Source of the DNA: Arthrobacter cheniae
GTDB taxonomy: Bacteria > Actinomycetota > Actinomycetes > Actinomycetales > Micrococcaceae
Assembly (NCBI RefSeq): GCF_003602275.1
Contig: NZ_QZVT01000001.1
Coordinates: forward strand, 605,338 to 669,337
Direction: 5' to 3'
DNA: 64,000 nt
Both the position numbers and the translations under genes were made by a program. Under the pieces are notes generated by a model, which saw only the letters and a list, made by a program, of their open reading frames with translations, was not told where the DNA came from and did not search any database. Position 1 is the stretch's first letter, and each line of letters begins with the position of its first letter. This document shows, one piece after another, positions 1 through 8,328 of this stretch.

Positions 1-484
1 GGACGCCGTCGTTGTGCAGGGTCGAATCAGGATTCAGGGTGTCCGTTCCGACGACGGTGATTCCGGCCGCCAGCAGCCCCTCGGCCACCTCGGCGGCGAG
101 CACCGGGTGGTCGAGGTACCGCGGCGCCCCGAAGTGCTCGGACCAGTCCGTCCGGAACAGCACCATGGCGATGCCTGCGACGTCGTCCATCCGCCCCCGT
201 ACCGCGTCCCACCCGATCACCGCCCGTGGTTCCAGCCCCGAGCACTCCACGATGAGCGCCGGCCCCACGAGCCGTGCGAGGTCGAGGTCGTCGACGGACT
301 GTCCCGTCACCACGGAGTGGAGGGGCGCGTCGACATGGGTGCCCGTGTGGGATCCGAGGTGGAGCGACGCGACCTGGTAGCCGTCCTCGGCGACGGTCGC
401 AACGGTGGTCACCAGGACCTCGGGATCACCGGGGTAGACCTGCATCCCGGTGCGGATCGGCTGGGTCAGATCAACGATCCGCAT
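1..484 (-). CDS. cyclase family protein (kynurenine formamidase-like), partial
   Basis: Metal-dependent hydrolase of the cyclase/kynurenine formamidase superfamily; the substrate cannot be told. Only the first ~161 residues are present because the gene runs off the left edge. The start MRIVDLTQPI and the metal motif HTGTHVDAPLH (about residues 49-59) are diagnostic. The ATG at 484 lies inside the end of the preceding NCS1 permease gene (14-bp overlap), so it is translated as the third gene of an operon. The neighbouring transporter suggests that imported material is hydrolysed, perhaps a cyclic amide; that is inference. Confidence 0.85.
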   Translation of the reverse strand, partial: MRIVDLTQPIRTGMQVYPGDPEVLVTTVATVAEDGYQVASLHLGSHTGTHVDAPLHSVVTGQSVDDLDLARLVGPALIVECSGLEPRAVIGWDAVRGRMDDVAGIAMVLFRTDWSEHFGAPRYLDHPVLAAEVAEGLLAAGITVVGTDTLNPDSTLHNDGV

Positions 485-1880
485 GAGCCCGCTGTGTATC
501 CGGCAGGTCGAGGAGGTGGACGTGGGGTCGCTTCGAGCGGTCGATCCGCCCGGCAGCAGCCGCCCAGCCCAGATAGAGCAGCGCGGACAGGATGAAGGTG
601 GGGATGGTGGCTCCGATCGGGCTCGGGACCACGTAGGTCAGGAGCAGGGATCCGCCCGCACCGATCAGCCAGACCAGGACTGCCGCGATGTTGACGCCCC
701 CGCTGTACCAGTACTCGCCGCCCTTGCCCCGCAGGATGTCCCGCCCGTAGTGGCGCGACCTCACCAGGTAGTAGTCGACGATCATGATGGCGAAGACCGG
801 GATGAACAGCGAGCCGATGACCACGAGGAACGCGGTGAACTGGTTGAGGAGCGCGAGCCACGTGGAGCCGAGGATCGAGATCGCCCCGAGGACGATCGCC
901 GTCGGCAGGAAGGTGACCCTGCGCGAGGGCGCCATGTTCACCACGGACGCGACCATGCCGTAGACCACCATGGTGTTGGTGGCCATGACGGACAGGAAGA
1001 TTACGACGGCGAGCGGCACACCGAACGCCGCGACGATCACCGTGGGGTCGAAGGCCAGAGCCTCACCGCCTTCGAGCACCACGTAGCCGATGGCCGTGGC
1101 ACCGAGGGTCATCGCGAGCACCGTGGACAGCGCGTATCCCACACCGCTACCGACCATTCCTGCAGCCTGCGTCCGTGCGAGCCGGTTGAACTCGGCGGAC
1201 AGGACGGTCCACGAGATCGCGGTCGCGATGACGACGTCGAGCGCGGCGACGGGCGTCCAGCCTGCCTCGGCATCCTGCGGGATTCCTGCGAAATCGGCGG
1301 GGCTGTGCGCGAGGAAGGCCGTTGCGAAGATGTAGGCCATGAAGGCGAGGATCACGAGGGCAAGCCACGGTTCGACCCGCGCGATGCCCGAATGCCCGAA
1401 GATCGCAAGGCACACCACGAGCAGCTGGCACAGCACGGAGAACAGGACGGGGCTCGAGAAGCCGGTGGCCTGCTCCACGAGGAAGTTGACGGTGACACCG
1501 GCGAGCATCGCCTGCACCCAGCTCCAGCCCATGAGCGTCACGACGTTCGCGGCCACCGGGAGGAAGGACCCGCGCAGCCCGAACGAGCCCTTGGTGAGCG
1601 ACATGGTGGGCAGTCCGGTTCGCGTGCCCATGTTGCCGACCAGCACCAGCACGGAGCCGCCGAGCAGCGTCCCGAGGACGATCATGGCGATCGCGAGACC
1701 CCAGTCGATGCCGGGGACGAAGAGAGTCCCCGTCAGCAGCGTGGTGACCACCAGGTTCGCCGCGAGCCAGATCATCCCCATGCGCGCCGGTCCGAGTGTG
1801 CCCCGCAACGGGCCATAGCCGTCGGAGTGCTGGTCGAGGTGCTGTGCCAGGCGCCGATAGGCGGAGGGGCTCGTGGTCAT
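471..1880 (-). CDS. NCS1-family nucleobase/allantoin-type permease
   Basis: 469-residue membrane protein of the nucleobase:cation symporter-1 family, with about 12 hydrophobic segments and a hydrophilic N-terminus containing GPLRGTLGPARMG. Family members import cytosine, uracil, allantoin, hydantoins or thiamin; the specificity here is unknown. The ATG at 1880 overlaps the stop of the upstream NTF2-like gene (ATGA), and the 3' end overlaps the cyclase gene, so the three genes look translationally coupled. The cyclase partner suggests a cyclic ureide or amide substrate, but purine or pyrimidine salvage cannot be excluded. Confidence 0.85.
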   Translation of the reverse strand: MTTSPSAYRRLAQHLDQHSDGYGPLRGTLGPARMGMIWLAANLVVTTLLTGTLFVPGIDWGLAIAMIVLGTLLGGSVLVLVGNMGTRTGLPTMSLTKGSFGLRGSFLPVAANVVTLMGWSWVQAMLAGVTVNFLVEQATGFSSPVLFSVLCQLLVVCLAIFGHSGIARVEPWLALVILAFMAYIFATAFLAHSPADFAGIPQDAEAGWTPVAALDVVIATAISWTVLSAEFNRLARTQAAGMVGSGVGYALSTVLAMTLGATAIGYVVLEGGEALAFDPTVIVAAFGVPLAVVIFLSVMATNTMVVYGMVASVVNMAPSRRVTFLPTAIVLGAISILGSTWLALLNQFTAFLVVIGSLFIPVFAIMIVDYYLVRSRHYGRDILRGKGGEYWYSGGVNIAAVLVWLIGAGGSLLLTYVVPSPIGATIPTFILSALLYLGWAAAAGRIDRSKRPHVHLLDLPDTQRAHADR

Positions 1881-2299
1881 GGTGCACTCTCTTCCGGGGA
1901 GTCGTCGGGGGTGGGGCTGAGGTGCTCATGGATCGCCAGGATGCCGGTGGGGAGACGACGGAAGACGATGGTCTCCCGCTCCTGCGTCGTCTCGGGGACC
2001 CCTCCGGTGGAGGTGGTGGTCTGGACGTCGTGGGTGAGGACGACCACGGGCCCCATCAGCTGAACCCGTTGATTGCTGCTGACGCACGCGGTCACCTGCC
2101 AACCGTCGTCGAGCCACCCTGCCCACAGCTGCTCGTAGTCCGCCCGGCTGTCGAGCCGCCGCGCCTCGGTGTGGAACACGAAGGTTGCGTCCTCGGTGAA
2201 GCAGTCGAAGTAGGCGCGGGTCCGCGTTGCGCCGAAGGCCGCGACGACACCCGCTGCTGCCGTGAGGACCTCCTCCTCTGTCAGCTCTGTCCCTGTCAT
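1877..2299 (-). CDS. SnoaL/NTF2-like domain protein
   Basis: 140-residue single-domain protein of the NTF2-like alpha+beta barrel type. The pattern AYFDCFTEDATFVFHTE followed by later beta-strands is typical of DUF4440/SnoaL-like polyketide-cyclase or ketosteroid-isomerase relatives. It is the first gene of the operon with the NCS1 permease and cyclase. The ATG at 2299 has a GGAAGGA Shine-Dalgarno about 6 nt upstream. These folds bind small hydrophobic or cyclic molecules; a role in handling the permease substrate is plausible but unproven. It diverges from the SDR gene at 2457. Confidence 0.75.
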   Translation of the reverse strand: MTGTELTEEEVLTAAAGVVAAFGATRTRAYFDCFTEDATFVFHTEARRLDSRADYEQLWAGWLDDGWQVTACVSSNQRVQLMGPVVVLTHDVQTTTSTGGVPETTQERETIVFRRLPTGILAIHEHLSPTPDDSPEESAP

Positions 2300-2444
2300 G
2301 CGGTTCCTTCCAGCCGTCGAGTTGCCCCCCAGTCAACTTCTGTTGTCATGCGATTGTGTGTGATGCAGGCAACACAAGTCAACGGTCCGCGACTGCTGGA
2401 CGGTTCGGGGCGGTCTTCCACACCGGCGGTCGGGAAGGCGTTGC

Positions 2445-2450
2445 TAGGGT
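2445..2450 (+). promoter_or_regulatory. leaderless-type -10 element for SDR gene
   Basis: TAGGGT ends 6 nt before the ATG at 2457, and no Shine-Dalgarno is present. This spacing places the transcription start at or next to the start codon. Confidence 0.55.
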
Positions 2451-2456
2451 GGCACC

Positions 2457-3155
2457 ATGTCCCCCAATCCCGTCGCCCTCATCACCGGTGCCTCCCGCGG
2501 CATCGGCCGTGCCATCGCGGCCGAACTCGGTGCAACACACCACCTGCTGCTCGGGGGCCGGGACCTGGCCGCCCTGGCGGACCTGTCGTCGTCGTTCCCT
2601 TCTGCCGAGCCGTTCGCTGCCGAGCTGCGTGACGCGGGCCAGGTGGCGGCCGCGGTCGCCGGGATACCCCGGCTCGACGTGCTCGTCCACTCGGCGGGGA
2701 TCCTGCGGATGGGCACGGTCGCGGACCTGTCCGATGCCGCCTGGCGCGAAAGCTTCGAGGTCAACGTCTTCGCAGTGGCCTCCCTGACGCGCGCGCTCCT
2801 GCCGGCCCTGCGCGCTGCACGCGGGCAGGTCATCGCCATCAACAGCGGATCGGGCTACAGGTCCGGCGCCGGCTCCTCCGTCTACAGCGGTACGAAGTTC
2901 GCGTTGCGTGCCCTCACGGATGCCCTTCGCGAGGAGGAGAGGCCGCACGGCGTGCGGGTCAGTTCCATTCATCCCGGCCGCGTCGCCACCGACATGCAGG
3001 TGGAACTGCATGCCTGGGAAGGCAAGGACTACGTGCCCGACGCCTGGATCCAGCCGGATCAGGTAGCGAAAGCGGTGCGGCTCGCGGTCGACGCCACGCG
3101 CGAGTCCGCCATCGAGACGCTGAGCATCCGCCCGTCGGGCATCACGCTCGACTAG
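2457..3155 (+). CDS. SDR family oxidoreductase
   Basis: 232-residue classical short-chain dehydrogenase/reductase. The N-terminal cofactor motif is TGASRGIGRAIAAELG; the NAG-type motif is degenerate (HSAGIL); the catalytic pair is SVYSGTKFALR (YxxxK) near residue 142, with the Ser just before it. Residues SIHPGRVATDM follow as expected. It is NAD(P)-dependent with unknown substrate. The ATG at 2457 has a TANNNT box 6 nt upstream instead of a ribosome site, suggesting leaderless expression. Its last four bases overlap the convergent DUF2071 gene. Confidence 0.88.
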   Translation: MSPNPVALITGASRGIGRAIAAELGATHHLLLGGRDLAALADLSSSFPSAEPFAAELRDAGQVAAAVAGIPRLDVLVHSAGILRMGTVADLSDAAWRESFEVNVFAVASLTRALLPALRAARGQVIAINSGSGYRSGAGSSVYSGTKFALRALTDALREEERPHGVRVSSIHPGRVATDMQVELHAWEGKDYVPDAWIQPDQVAKAVRLAVDATRESAIETLSIRPSGITLD

Positions 3156-3916
3156 TCCTTCTGCCCGGGACTCTCCCGCACCACGCGTGGCTTCCCGAAC
3201 TGGGTCTGCACCCCGGGTGAGAACAGGACCGACGACGGCGGACCCTCGACGCGGATGCCGGCAGCACCCAGCAGGCCGTCGTCGAAGTCGGTCAGGGTAG
3301 CGGGGTGGAGCGGCCAGGGCGTGTGGGTGTTGGGGATGTACAGGGTGCGGCCCGCCAGCGTGCTGTGCAGTCCGAAGCGCGCGGTGAGTTCCAGCGACAC
3401 CGTATCGTCCGCCGTCCGCGCCGTATCCGGCCGGACCACGAAACGGGACGTCGCCTGTCGCCTGAATCGCACGACGTCGTACCCGTACTCCCGCCGATCG
3501 CCGCCGCCGCGTGTCACCGGTGAGCACCGCGACCACACGTAGGGGATTCCCCCCGTGCGCGCGGCGAGCACCACGGCCAGACGGGAGGCGTCGAGCGTCA
3601 CGAAGACCACGCCGCGCGTACCATCGGGACCGCGCGAGTAGAGCCGCACGTTGATCTCGGTGAAGGAGCCGAAGTAGGGAACCGGCAGGCCCTGCCCGAG
3701 GCCGGCACCGAGCATGCGGAAACCGATCAGGCCCACCCACGACGAGCCGTCGACCTCGTCGGGCACGACGCCGGGCGGCATGAAGCGCGCCACCGCTTCC
3801 GCCTCGACGCGCCAGTGCAGGAACACGGCATCCGCCCAGAACTGGTCCATGATGACGGGCCTGGGCAGCTCGGGCGCGAGGTGCCAGGTGTCGTCGTGCT
3901 GGTGATCGTCGGTCAT
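3152..3916 (-). CDS. DUF2071 domain-containing protein (YqjF-like)
   Basis: 254-residue protein matching the DUF2071/acetoacetate-decarboxylase-like family: the early FLHWRVEAEAVARFMPPGV segment, then VGLIGFRMLGAG, then FTEINVRLYSRGPDGTRGV, and a C-terminal SPGVQTQFGKP. Family function is poorly known. The ATG at 3916 overlaps the end of the GH26-type gene by 4 bp (ATGA), so it is the second gene of that transcript. An in-frame extension to 4132 exists but lacks family similarity and runs through the upstream gene. It converges on the SDR gene. Confidence 0.8.
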   Translation of the reverse strand: MTDDHQHDDTWHLAPELPRPVIMDQFWADAVFLHWRVEAEAVARFMPPGVVPDEVDGSSWVGLIGFRMLGAGLGQGLPVPYFGSFTEINVRLYSRGPDGTRGVVFVTLDASRLAVVLAARTGGIPYVWSRCSPVTRGGGDRREYGYDVVRFRRQATSRFVVRPDTARTADDTVSLELTARFGLHSTLAGRTLYIPNTHTPWPLHPATLTDFDDGLLGAAGIRVEGPPSSVLFSPGVQTQFGKPRVVRESPGQKD

Positions 3917-5073
3917 GAGAGCTGCTCCCCGCAGTCGTCGGGTTCCTCGGCGAAGCGGTACCAGTCGGGCAGCGCGGCCGTGAATTCGGAGCGGACGGCC
4001 GGATCCTCTGCCACGGTCCAGTCCACGGCGGCGCCCACCTCGGGTTCCACCTTGTTCCACTCGAACCAGTTGACCATCTTCAGCTGCGGGAACCGCTCGT
4101 GCACGGCCGGGTCGAAGACCTGCTCCCACCACGCACGCTTGATGTTGAGCGTCCGCAGGGTACCGATATCGTCCGTGACGAGGGCCGCGGTCTCGGGAAT
4201 CGCCAGAGGCTTGCCGTGACCCACGCCGTAGTCGGCATAGAAGTCCGGCAGCATGGAGTCGTCACCGTTCTCTCCGTCATAGGTGCCCGTGAGCTGGTTG
4301 GCGAACTTGCCCTCCTCTGGCATCTCGCTCTCCCCCCAGGGGTAGGTGCTGCCCCAGTGGTACAGCGACATCCCCACCCAGTCGACGGCGTCGTCGCCCG
4401 GGTAGTAGGGACCGTAGGGATCGTCGAAGCTTGTGAGGACGCCGTCACCGGTGGTGTCGAGGTCGGCGAAACCGGCCGACCCCGGCAGGGCTTCATGAAC
4501 GCCGCCCGAGAAGGGGTATCCCCCCGCGTAGTTCGGCGCCCACATCATCGCCGAGCCCGGAGCGGCCCGATGGACAGCATCGGCCATGCGGCGGAATGCC
4601 TGGATGTACTCGCCCGGCTGCTGACCCCAGGGATACCAGGATCCGTTCATCTCGTGGGCGAAACGCACGATGACCGGGACGCCGTTGGTGTTGAAGCGCG
4701 CGAGCATCGCTGCCAGCTCGTCGACCCGGTCATCCGTGACCATCGCCAGCCCCTCGTGCGGTTCGAGCGTCAGGAGGAGCGTCCCGCCTTCCTGGCGCAC
4801 CTGTTCGGCCGCCGCCGTGACGAGCCCGGGATCCTCCGCCGAGAAGGGGAAGTCGGCGAAGGACACCGCCAGCGCCGGGCGCCCACCCAGCTTGTCGGCG
4901 TACTCGGCCAGCGTCTCCTTGCCCCACTCGATGTTCACGCCCATCAGGGTGCCGTCCTCCGGCGCGAGGTGCCGCCCGTCGATGGCATCGCAGGATGCAG
5001 CAGGATTGATGTTGCAGGCGCAGAGCGTCAGGAGGAGCAGCGCCGTGAGTGCGCGTGCAAGTTGAGAGACCAC
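3913..5073 (-). CDS. GH26-type glycoside hydrolase lipoprotein
   Basis: 386-residue exported protein with a short lipoprotein signal (LTLCAC; lipidated Cys at 18 or 20). The fold matches glycoside hydrolase family 26 (beta-mannanase type). RFAHEMNGSWYPWG (about residues 137-150) carries the general acid/base Glu, and PETAALV near residue 290 carries the likely nucleophile Glu. WAPNYAGGYPF and DWVGMSLYHWGS are typical barrel segments. It probably acts on beta-linked polysaccharide at the cell surface. The start is GTG at 5073, with TAGATT 6 nt upstream and no ribosome site. A second GH26-type gene lies at 16281. Confidence 0.85.
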   Translation of the reverse strand: MVSQLARALTALLLLTLCACNINPAASCDAIDGRHLAPEDGTLMGVNIEWGKETLAEYADKLGGRPALAVSFADFPFSAEDPGLVTAAAEQVRQEGGTLLLTLEPHEGLAMVTDDRVDELAAMLARFNTNGVPVIVRFAHEMNGSWYPWGQQPGEYIQAFRRMADAVHRAAPGSAMMWAPNYAGGYPFSGGVHEALPGSAGFADLDTTGDGVLTSFDDPYGPYYPGDDAVDWVGMSLYHWGSTYPWGESEMPEEGKFANQLTGTYDGENGDDSMLPDFYADYGVGHGKPLAIPETAALVTDDIGTLRTLNIKRAWWEQVFDPAVHERFPQLKMVNWFEWNKVEPEVGAAVDWTVAEDPAVRSEFTAALPDWYRFAEEPDDCGEQLS

Positions 5074-5079
5074 AGCGTC

Positions 5080-5085
5080 AATCTA
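5080..5085 (-). promoter_or_regulatory. leaderless-type -10 element for GH26 lipoprotein gene
   Basis: TAGATT on the minus strand ends 6 nt before the GTG start at 5073; no Shine-Dalgarno fits that start. Confidence 0.55.
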
Positions 5086-5125
5086 CAACCGCCACGGCGT
5101 TACGGAGCGCGGCCGTACCGCAGCA

Positions 5126-6193
5126 TCAGAAGGCGTAGCGGATCCGGCAGTAGGGCAGGCCTGCAGCTGCCAGACCGAGGAACTCGTCGAGGTAGCCCCG
5201 CTTCTCGTAGGCGATGTAACGCACATTGGCGAAACCGTTCTGCGACCGTTTGGTCTCCTGCAGGTCCGGCCGCCACAGGATCTCCTCCGCCTGCGGGTGC
5301 CAGCCCAAATTGATCTCATGGAGCTGCTGGTTGTGCGTGAGGAAGATGACCTCGGCCGCGAGTTGCTGCTTGGCCGCGGGCGAGAGGGCCGCATCGAGCT
5401 GCCCGAAGAGCTCCGTCCAGTCCCCCTGCCACCCGGGCGTCACGATGACAGGGGAGAAATTCACGTGGACTTCGTAGCCCGCCTCGACGAAGTCGTTGAT
5501 GGCGGTGATCCGCTCGGCGACGGGCGTGGTGCGAACGTCCACGGTGCGAGCGAGTTTCTCCGGCATGAGCGAGAAGCGGATGCGCGTGCGTCCCTGCGGA
5601 TCCCAGGTGAGCAGGTCCCTGTTCACGTACTTGGTGGCGAAGGACAGCTTTGCGGTGGGCAGATCCCGATAGAGGTGCACCAGGTCCTGCACGTTGTCGC
5701 TGACAAGCGCATCCACCGAGCAATCGCTGTTCTCCCCGATGTCGTAGACCCACGCCGAGTCATCGCACTGGTTGGGTTCCAGCTTCATGCCCTGCCGGGC
5801 CACGTGCCGCTCGAGGTAACCACTGATCTGGTCGATATTCGCGAAGACGGTGATGGGATTGCTATAGCCCTTGTGGCGGGGGACATAGCAGTAGGCGCAA
5901 GCCATGGCGCACCCATTGGCCGTCGAGGGCGCGATGAAGTCAGCGGAACGGCCGTTGGGCTTCGCGGTCAACGACTTCTTGACTCCGATGATGAGTGCCT
6001 CGGTCTTGATGCGCACCCAGCGGCGCACGTTGGCCTCGTCCCCGCTCAGCTCTGGAATACGCCAGTGGCTCGCGACCTCGACGACGTCGGCATCCGGCCA
6101 GCGGGCGAGGATCTCCTGACCCCTGGGAAGCGCGGCCGCGGCCGGTTCCACGTAGATACGACTTATCTGGAGCAATTTGCTGGCCTGGAGCAT
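5126..6193 (-). CDS. spore photoproduct lyase family radical SAM protein
   Basis: 355-residue radical SAM protein of the spore-photoproduct-lyase-like group found in non-sporulating actinobacteria. The start is MLQASKLLQISRIYVEP, with AGAAGG-type ribosome-site context (GAAGG, 5 nt). The cluster motif is NGCAMACAYCYVPRHKG (CxxxCxxC), and LSFATKYVNRDLLTWD matches the SplB core. SplB repairs the UV lesion 5-thyminyl-5,6-dihydrothymine in spores; here a DNA-repair role is inferred from family only. Where I recall Bacillus SplB carrying its H-donor Cys141 (ACTSD), this protein reads GENSD. An in-frame extension to 6370 looks non-coding. Confidence 0.85.
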   Translation of the reverse strand: MLQASKLLQISRIYVEPAAAALPRGQEILARWPDADVVEVASHWRIPELSGDEANVRRWVRIKTEALIIGVKKSLTAKPNGRSADFIAPSTANGCAMACAYCYVPRHKGYSNPITVFANIDQISGYLERHVARQGMKLEPNQCDDSAWVYDIGENSDCSVDALVSDNVQDLVHLYRDLPTAKLSFATKYVNRDLLTWDPQGRTRIRFSLMPEKLARTVDVRTTPVAERITAINDFVEAGYEVHVNFSPVIVTPGWQGDWTELFGQLDAALSPAAKQQLAAEVIFLTHNQQLHEINLGWHPQAEEILWRPDLQETKRSQNGFANVRYIAYEKRGYLDEFLGLAAAGLPYCRIRYAF

Positions 6194-6389
6194 GGAACCC
6201 TTCGTAGTGCCGGTCTGGGAACCAGAATATCGATTGCCACCGACACTTTCCCGGCTCCTCGGGATTGCCCCCGGTCTGGTCGCAGGGCTCGTTGAGGGCG
6301 GTGGCGGGGCTACGGCAACCGGTTCGCCAGCGACCCGCCGGCGCCTGCTCCGAGGACCCTGGTGCCCCACGCAACGAGACGGAAGCCGC

Positions 6390-6417
6390 GGAGGCCCTGC
6401 TGGTGACCAGGGCCTCC
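6390..6417 (-). terminator. hairpin downstream of secreted-protein gene
   Basis: Perfect 10-bp stem GGAGGCCCTG / CAGGGCCTCC with an 8-nt loop, lying 16 bp past the stop of the 6433-6993 gene. There is no clear U tract, so this is a GC-rich terminator-like hairpin. Confidence 0.55.
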
Positions 6418-6432
6418 TGAATGGTTCAGCGG

Positions 6433-6993
6433 TTAGTGGCGGCCGCCGCCGAGGATGCCGAGCTCGACTGCTGTGGCGGCACCGTCGGCTTCTGCCTGGG
6501 TTAGGGTTCCGTCTGCCACTGCTGCGTCGAGCTCGTCCTGCACAGCTGCGGTGCGCTCGGCCTGTTCCTCGGCTTCGAGGTCATCCACAACGGTCTGGAC
6601 GGTCGCTTCGTCGACACCGAGGGTGTCGGCCAGCGAGGCGACGACGGCGCTCTCGAGCGCCGCGCGGTCGGCGTTCTGTCCCTCGGCGGTGTCGACGCTG
6701 TCCCGTGCGGCGTCCTCGGCCGCCTCGAGTGCGTCGCTCACCGTCGTCTCATCGAGGCCGAGGTTGGTTGCAAGGCCCGCGGCGTCGATACCTCCGCGGT
6801 GCCCGTGACCGCCCCTGCCCTCGCGGGTGTCCCTATCTGCGGTCACGTCCCCACTGTCGGCCTCAGCAGTAGCGGAGGACGTGGGTGCGGGGGTGGTCGT
6901 CGTCGCAGAGGCCATCGAGGTAGCGCCGAAGCTGAGTCCGAGCGCGACGGCTGCTGCACTGACGCCGAGTGCGATCTTCTTGGAAGTGAACAT
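6433..6993 (-). CDS. secreted protein with Asp/Glu/Ala-rich helical repeats
   Basis: 186-residue exported protein with a Sec signal peptide (MFTSKKIALGVSAAAVALGL, cleavage near ASA, about residue 29). After a Thr/Ser-rich linker and a short GHGHRGG motif come helical segments built on the pattern LGLDETTVSDALEAAED and, later, LGVDEATVQTVVDDLEAEE. These look like repeats of one helix-turn-helix-like unit; the protein ends in GGGRH. Such proteins recur in actinobacteria without assigned function. ATG 6993 has a GAGGA ribosome site; an in-frame extension to 7110 has no signal peptide at its front and is rejected. Confidence 0.7.
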   Translation of the reverse strand: MFTSKKIALGVSAAAVALGLSFGATSMASATTTTPAPTSSATAEADSGDVTADRDTREGRGGHGHRGGIDAAGLATNLGLDETTVSDALEAAEDAARDSVDTAEGQNADRAALESAVVASLADTLGVDEATVQTVVDDLEAEEQAERTAAVQDELDAAVADGTLTQAEADGAATAVELGILGGGRH

Positions 6994-7339
6994 GGTGTCT
7001 GGTCCTCGCTTGCCGCAACGCGGCATTGGTGATTGTTCCTGGTAGTTGTCGTCCCTGTGGTGGACTGCTTCAACTCTCGGGCCGCAAGGTAGGCGGGTGC
7101 TGTCGCGCACCTGTCACCGAGCTGTGGGACTTCCACCACGAGGCACGTGGCTGAACAGAAGGTCGGGATACGGCCCGAGCACCCTGCGGTTGATGCTCGC
7201 GAGGTTCACAGGTCCGTACCGAGTGCGGCAAGGACCGACCGTGCGCGGACGAGAACAAGATGGAGTGGCCCGACACCGCAATAGTTAGGGTACGAATTGT
7301 TGCTACACTAGTCATGCAAGCCAGGCCTCAGGAGGATCC
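6994..7339. other. 346-bp divergent intergenic region
   Basis: No convincing gene on either strand. It must carry promoters for the secreted protein (leftward) and ohrR (rightward). An AT-richer stretch at 7285-7310 holds TACGAATTGTTG and a possible -10 TACACT (7304-7309), a plausible place for OhrR autoregulation, but no clean operator palindrome is visible. Confidence 0.5.
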
Positions 7340-7816
7340 ATGGACAGCACTACCGACGATGATCTGCTGCTCGAGCGGCAACTCTGCTTCGCCCTGTCCG
7401 TTGCCTCGAGGAGCGTGGTCGGCGCGTACAGGCCTGTTCTCGAGAAGCTCGACCTCACGCACCCGCAATACCTCGTGATGCTCGTCCTCTGGGAGCGCAG
7501 TCCCCGGACCGTGCGCAGCATCGGCTCCGCCCTCGCCATGGAGTCCGCCACTCTGTCACCGATGCTCAAGCGCCTCGAGGCGATGGGGCTCCTGACCCGC
7601 ACCCGCGTTCCGGGTAACGAGCGCGCCCTCGCCGTAGACCTCACGGCCGCCGGCCGGCAGCTGCGGTCCAGGGCGCTCGAAGTACCCGTCACCATGTTGA
7701 AGCGCCTCGGACTGACACGCGAGCAGGTGGACACGCTCAACGAGGCGATGCACGCCATCATCAGGGCCACTGGGACCGAGCTGCCGGCGTCGACCCGCCC
7801 TGAACACCAGCCGTGA
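7340..7816 (+). CDS. ohrR: OhrR-type MarR family organic-peroxide-sensing repressor
   Basis: 158-residue winged-helix MarR protein. The N-terminus LLERQLCFALSVASRSV with Cys16, followed by the PQYLVMLVLWE segment, is the signature of one-Cys OhrR sensors, in which organic hydroperoxides oxidise this Cys and release DNA. The DNA-binding region is SALAMESATLSPMLKRLEAMG. ATG 7340 has a perfect AGGAGG ribosome site 4 nt upstream. OhrR usually sits beside the peroxidase gene ohr, but no ohr is present here. A thiol peroxidase-like protein at 15254 is the closest functional relative in the window. Confidence 0.85.
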   Translation: MDSTTDDDLLLERQLCFALSVASRSVVGAYRPVLEKLDLTHPQYLVMLVLWERSPRTVRSIGSALAMESATLSPMLKRLEAMGLLTRTRVPGNERALAVDLTAAGRQLRSRALEVPVTMLKRLGLTREQVDTLNEAMHAIIRATGTELPASTRPEHQP

Positions 7817-7884
7817 CCCCTCTTCCCCCGCCCCCATCACCCCGAGACAACCCCGCCCCAGCACCCCGAGAAAAGGATCCACCG

Positions 7885-8097
7885 ATGAGCAACAAAGACC
7901 CGTTGTCGACACGATTCATGGCCGCGACCGGCAAGCTGCGCATGTTTTTCGGACCAGCTCAGCGCGGATCCACGGACGGACCGATCGTCTACCTCGATGA
8001 CGAGGCACAGCGGCAACGGCAGGCAGAACTGCAGCAGTGGACCGTGGTACGGAATCCGGACGGTTCCACCTACCTGACGCCGAAGCGGGAACAGTAG
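7885..8097 (+). CDS. small hypothetical protein
   Basis: 70-residue soluble protein beginning MSNKDPLSTRFMAATGKLR, with an acidic/Gln-rich middle and a C-terminal strand pair (WTVVRNPDGSTYL). ATG 7885 has an AAAAGG ribosome site 8 nt upstream. An extension to 7813 would add a Pro-rich low-complexity N-terminus and is less likely. It lies 68 bp behind ohrR and could be cotranscribed. I do not recognise the family. Confidence 0.6.
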   Translation: MSNKDPLSTRFMAATGKLRMFFGPAQRGSTDGPIVYLDDEAQRQRQAELQQWTVVRNPDGSTYLTPKREQ

Positions 8098-8328
8098 GAG
8101 GCACGCCTCGCCGACGCGCTGCCGACTGAAGCTGCACATTCATGTCCGCCGAGTCCCGCGGCGCCGCGGGAGACCGGCAACGTGGGCACTCCGTCCGAAA
8201 ATTTGCGGATATCCTGCGTCCCGAAGCATAGGGAAGTAGCACGGCGGGTGGCAGACTGTTCGAGTCAATCTTTCGCCGCCCATGGGGACGTTCGGGCGCC
8301 AGCGCACGTCAGAAGAGGTCTCACAGTC

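Noticed and set aside
450..2063. 537-codon open frame on the plus strand, opposite the NCS1 operon
   Set aside because: His/Asp/Arg-rich low-complexity translation typical of an antisense frame in high-GC DNA. The opposite strand has recognisable families.
7017..7039. ECF-type promoter (GGAAC...GTT) upstream of the secreted-protein gene
   Set aside because: The 15-bp spacer is short for known GGAAC-type ECF promoters, and a single match by eye is weak.
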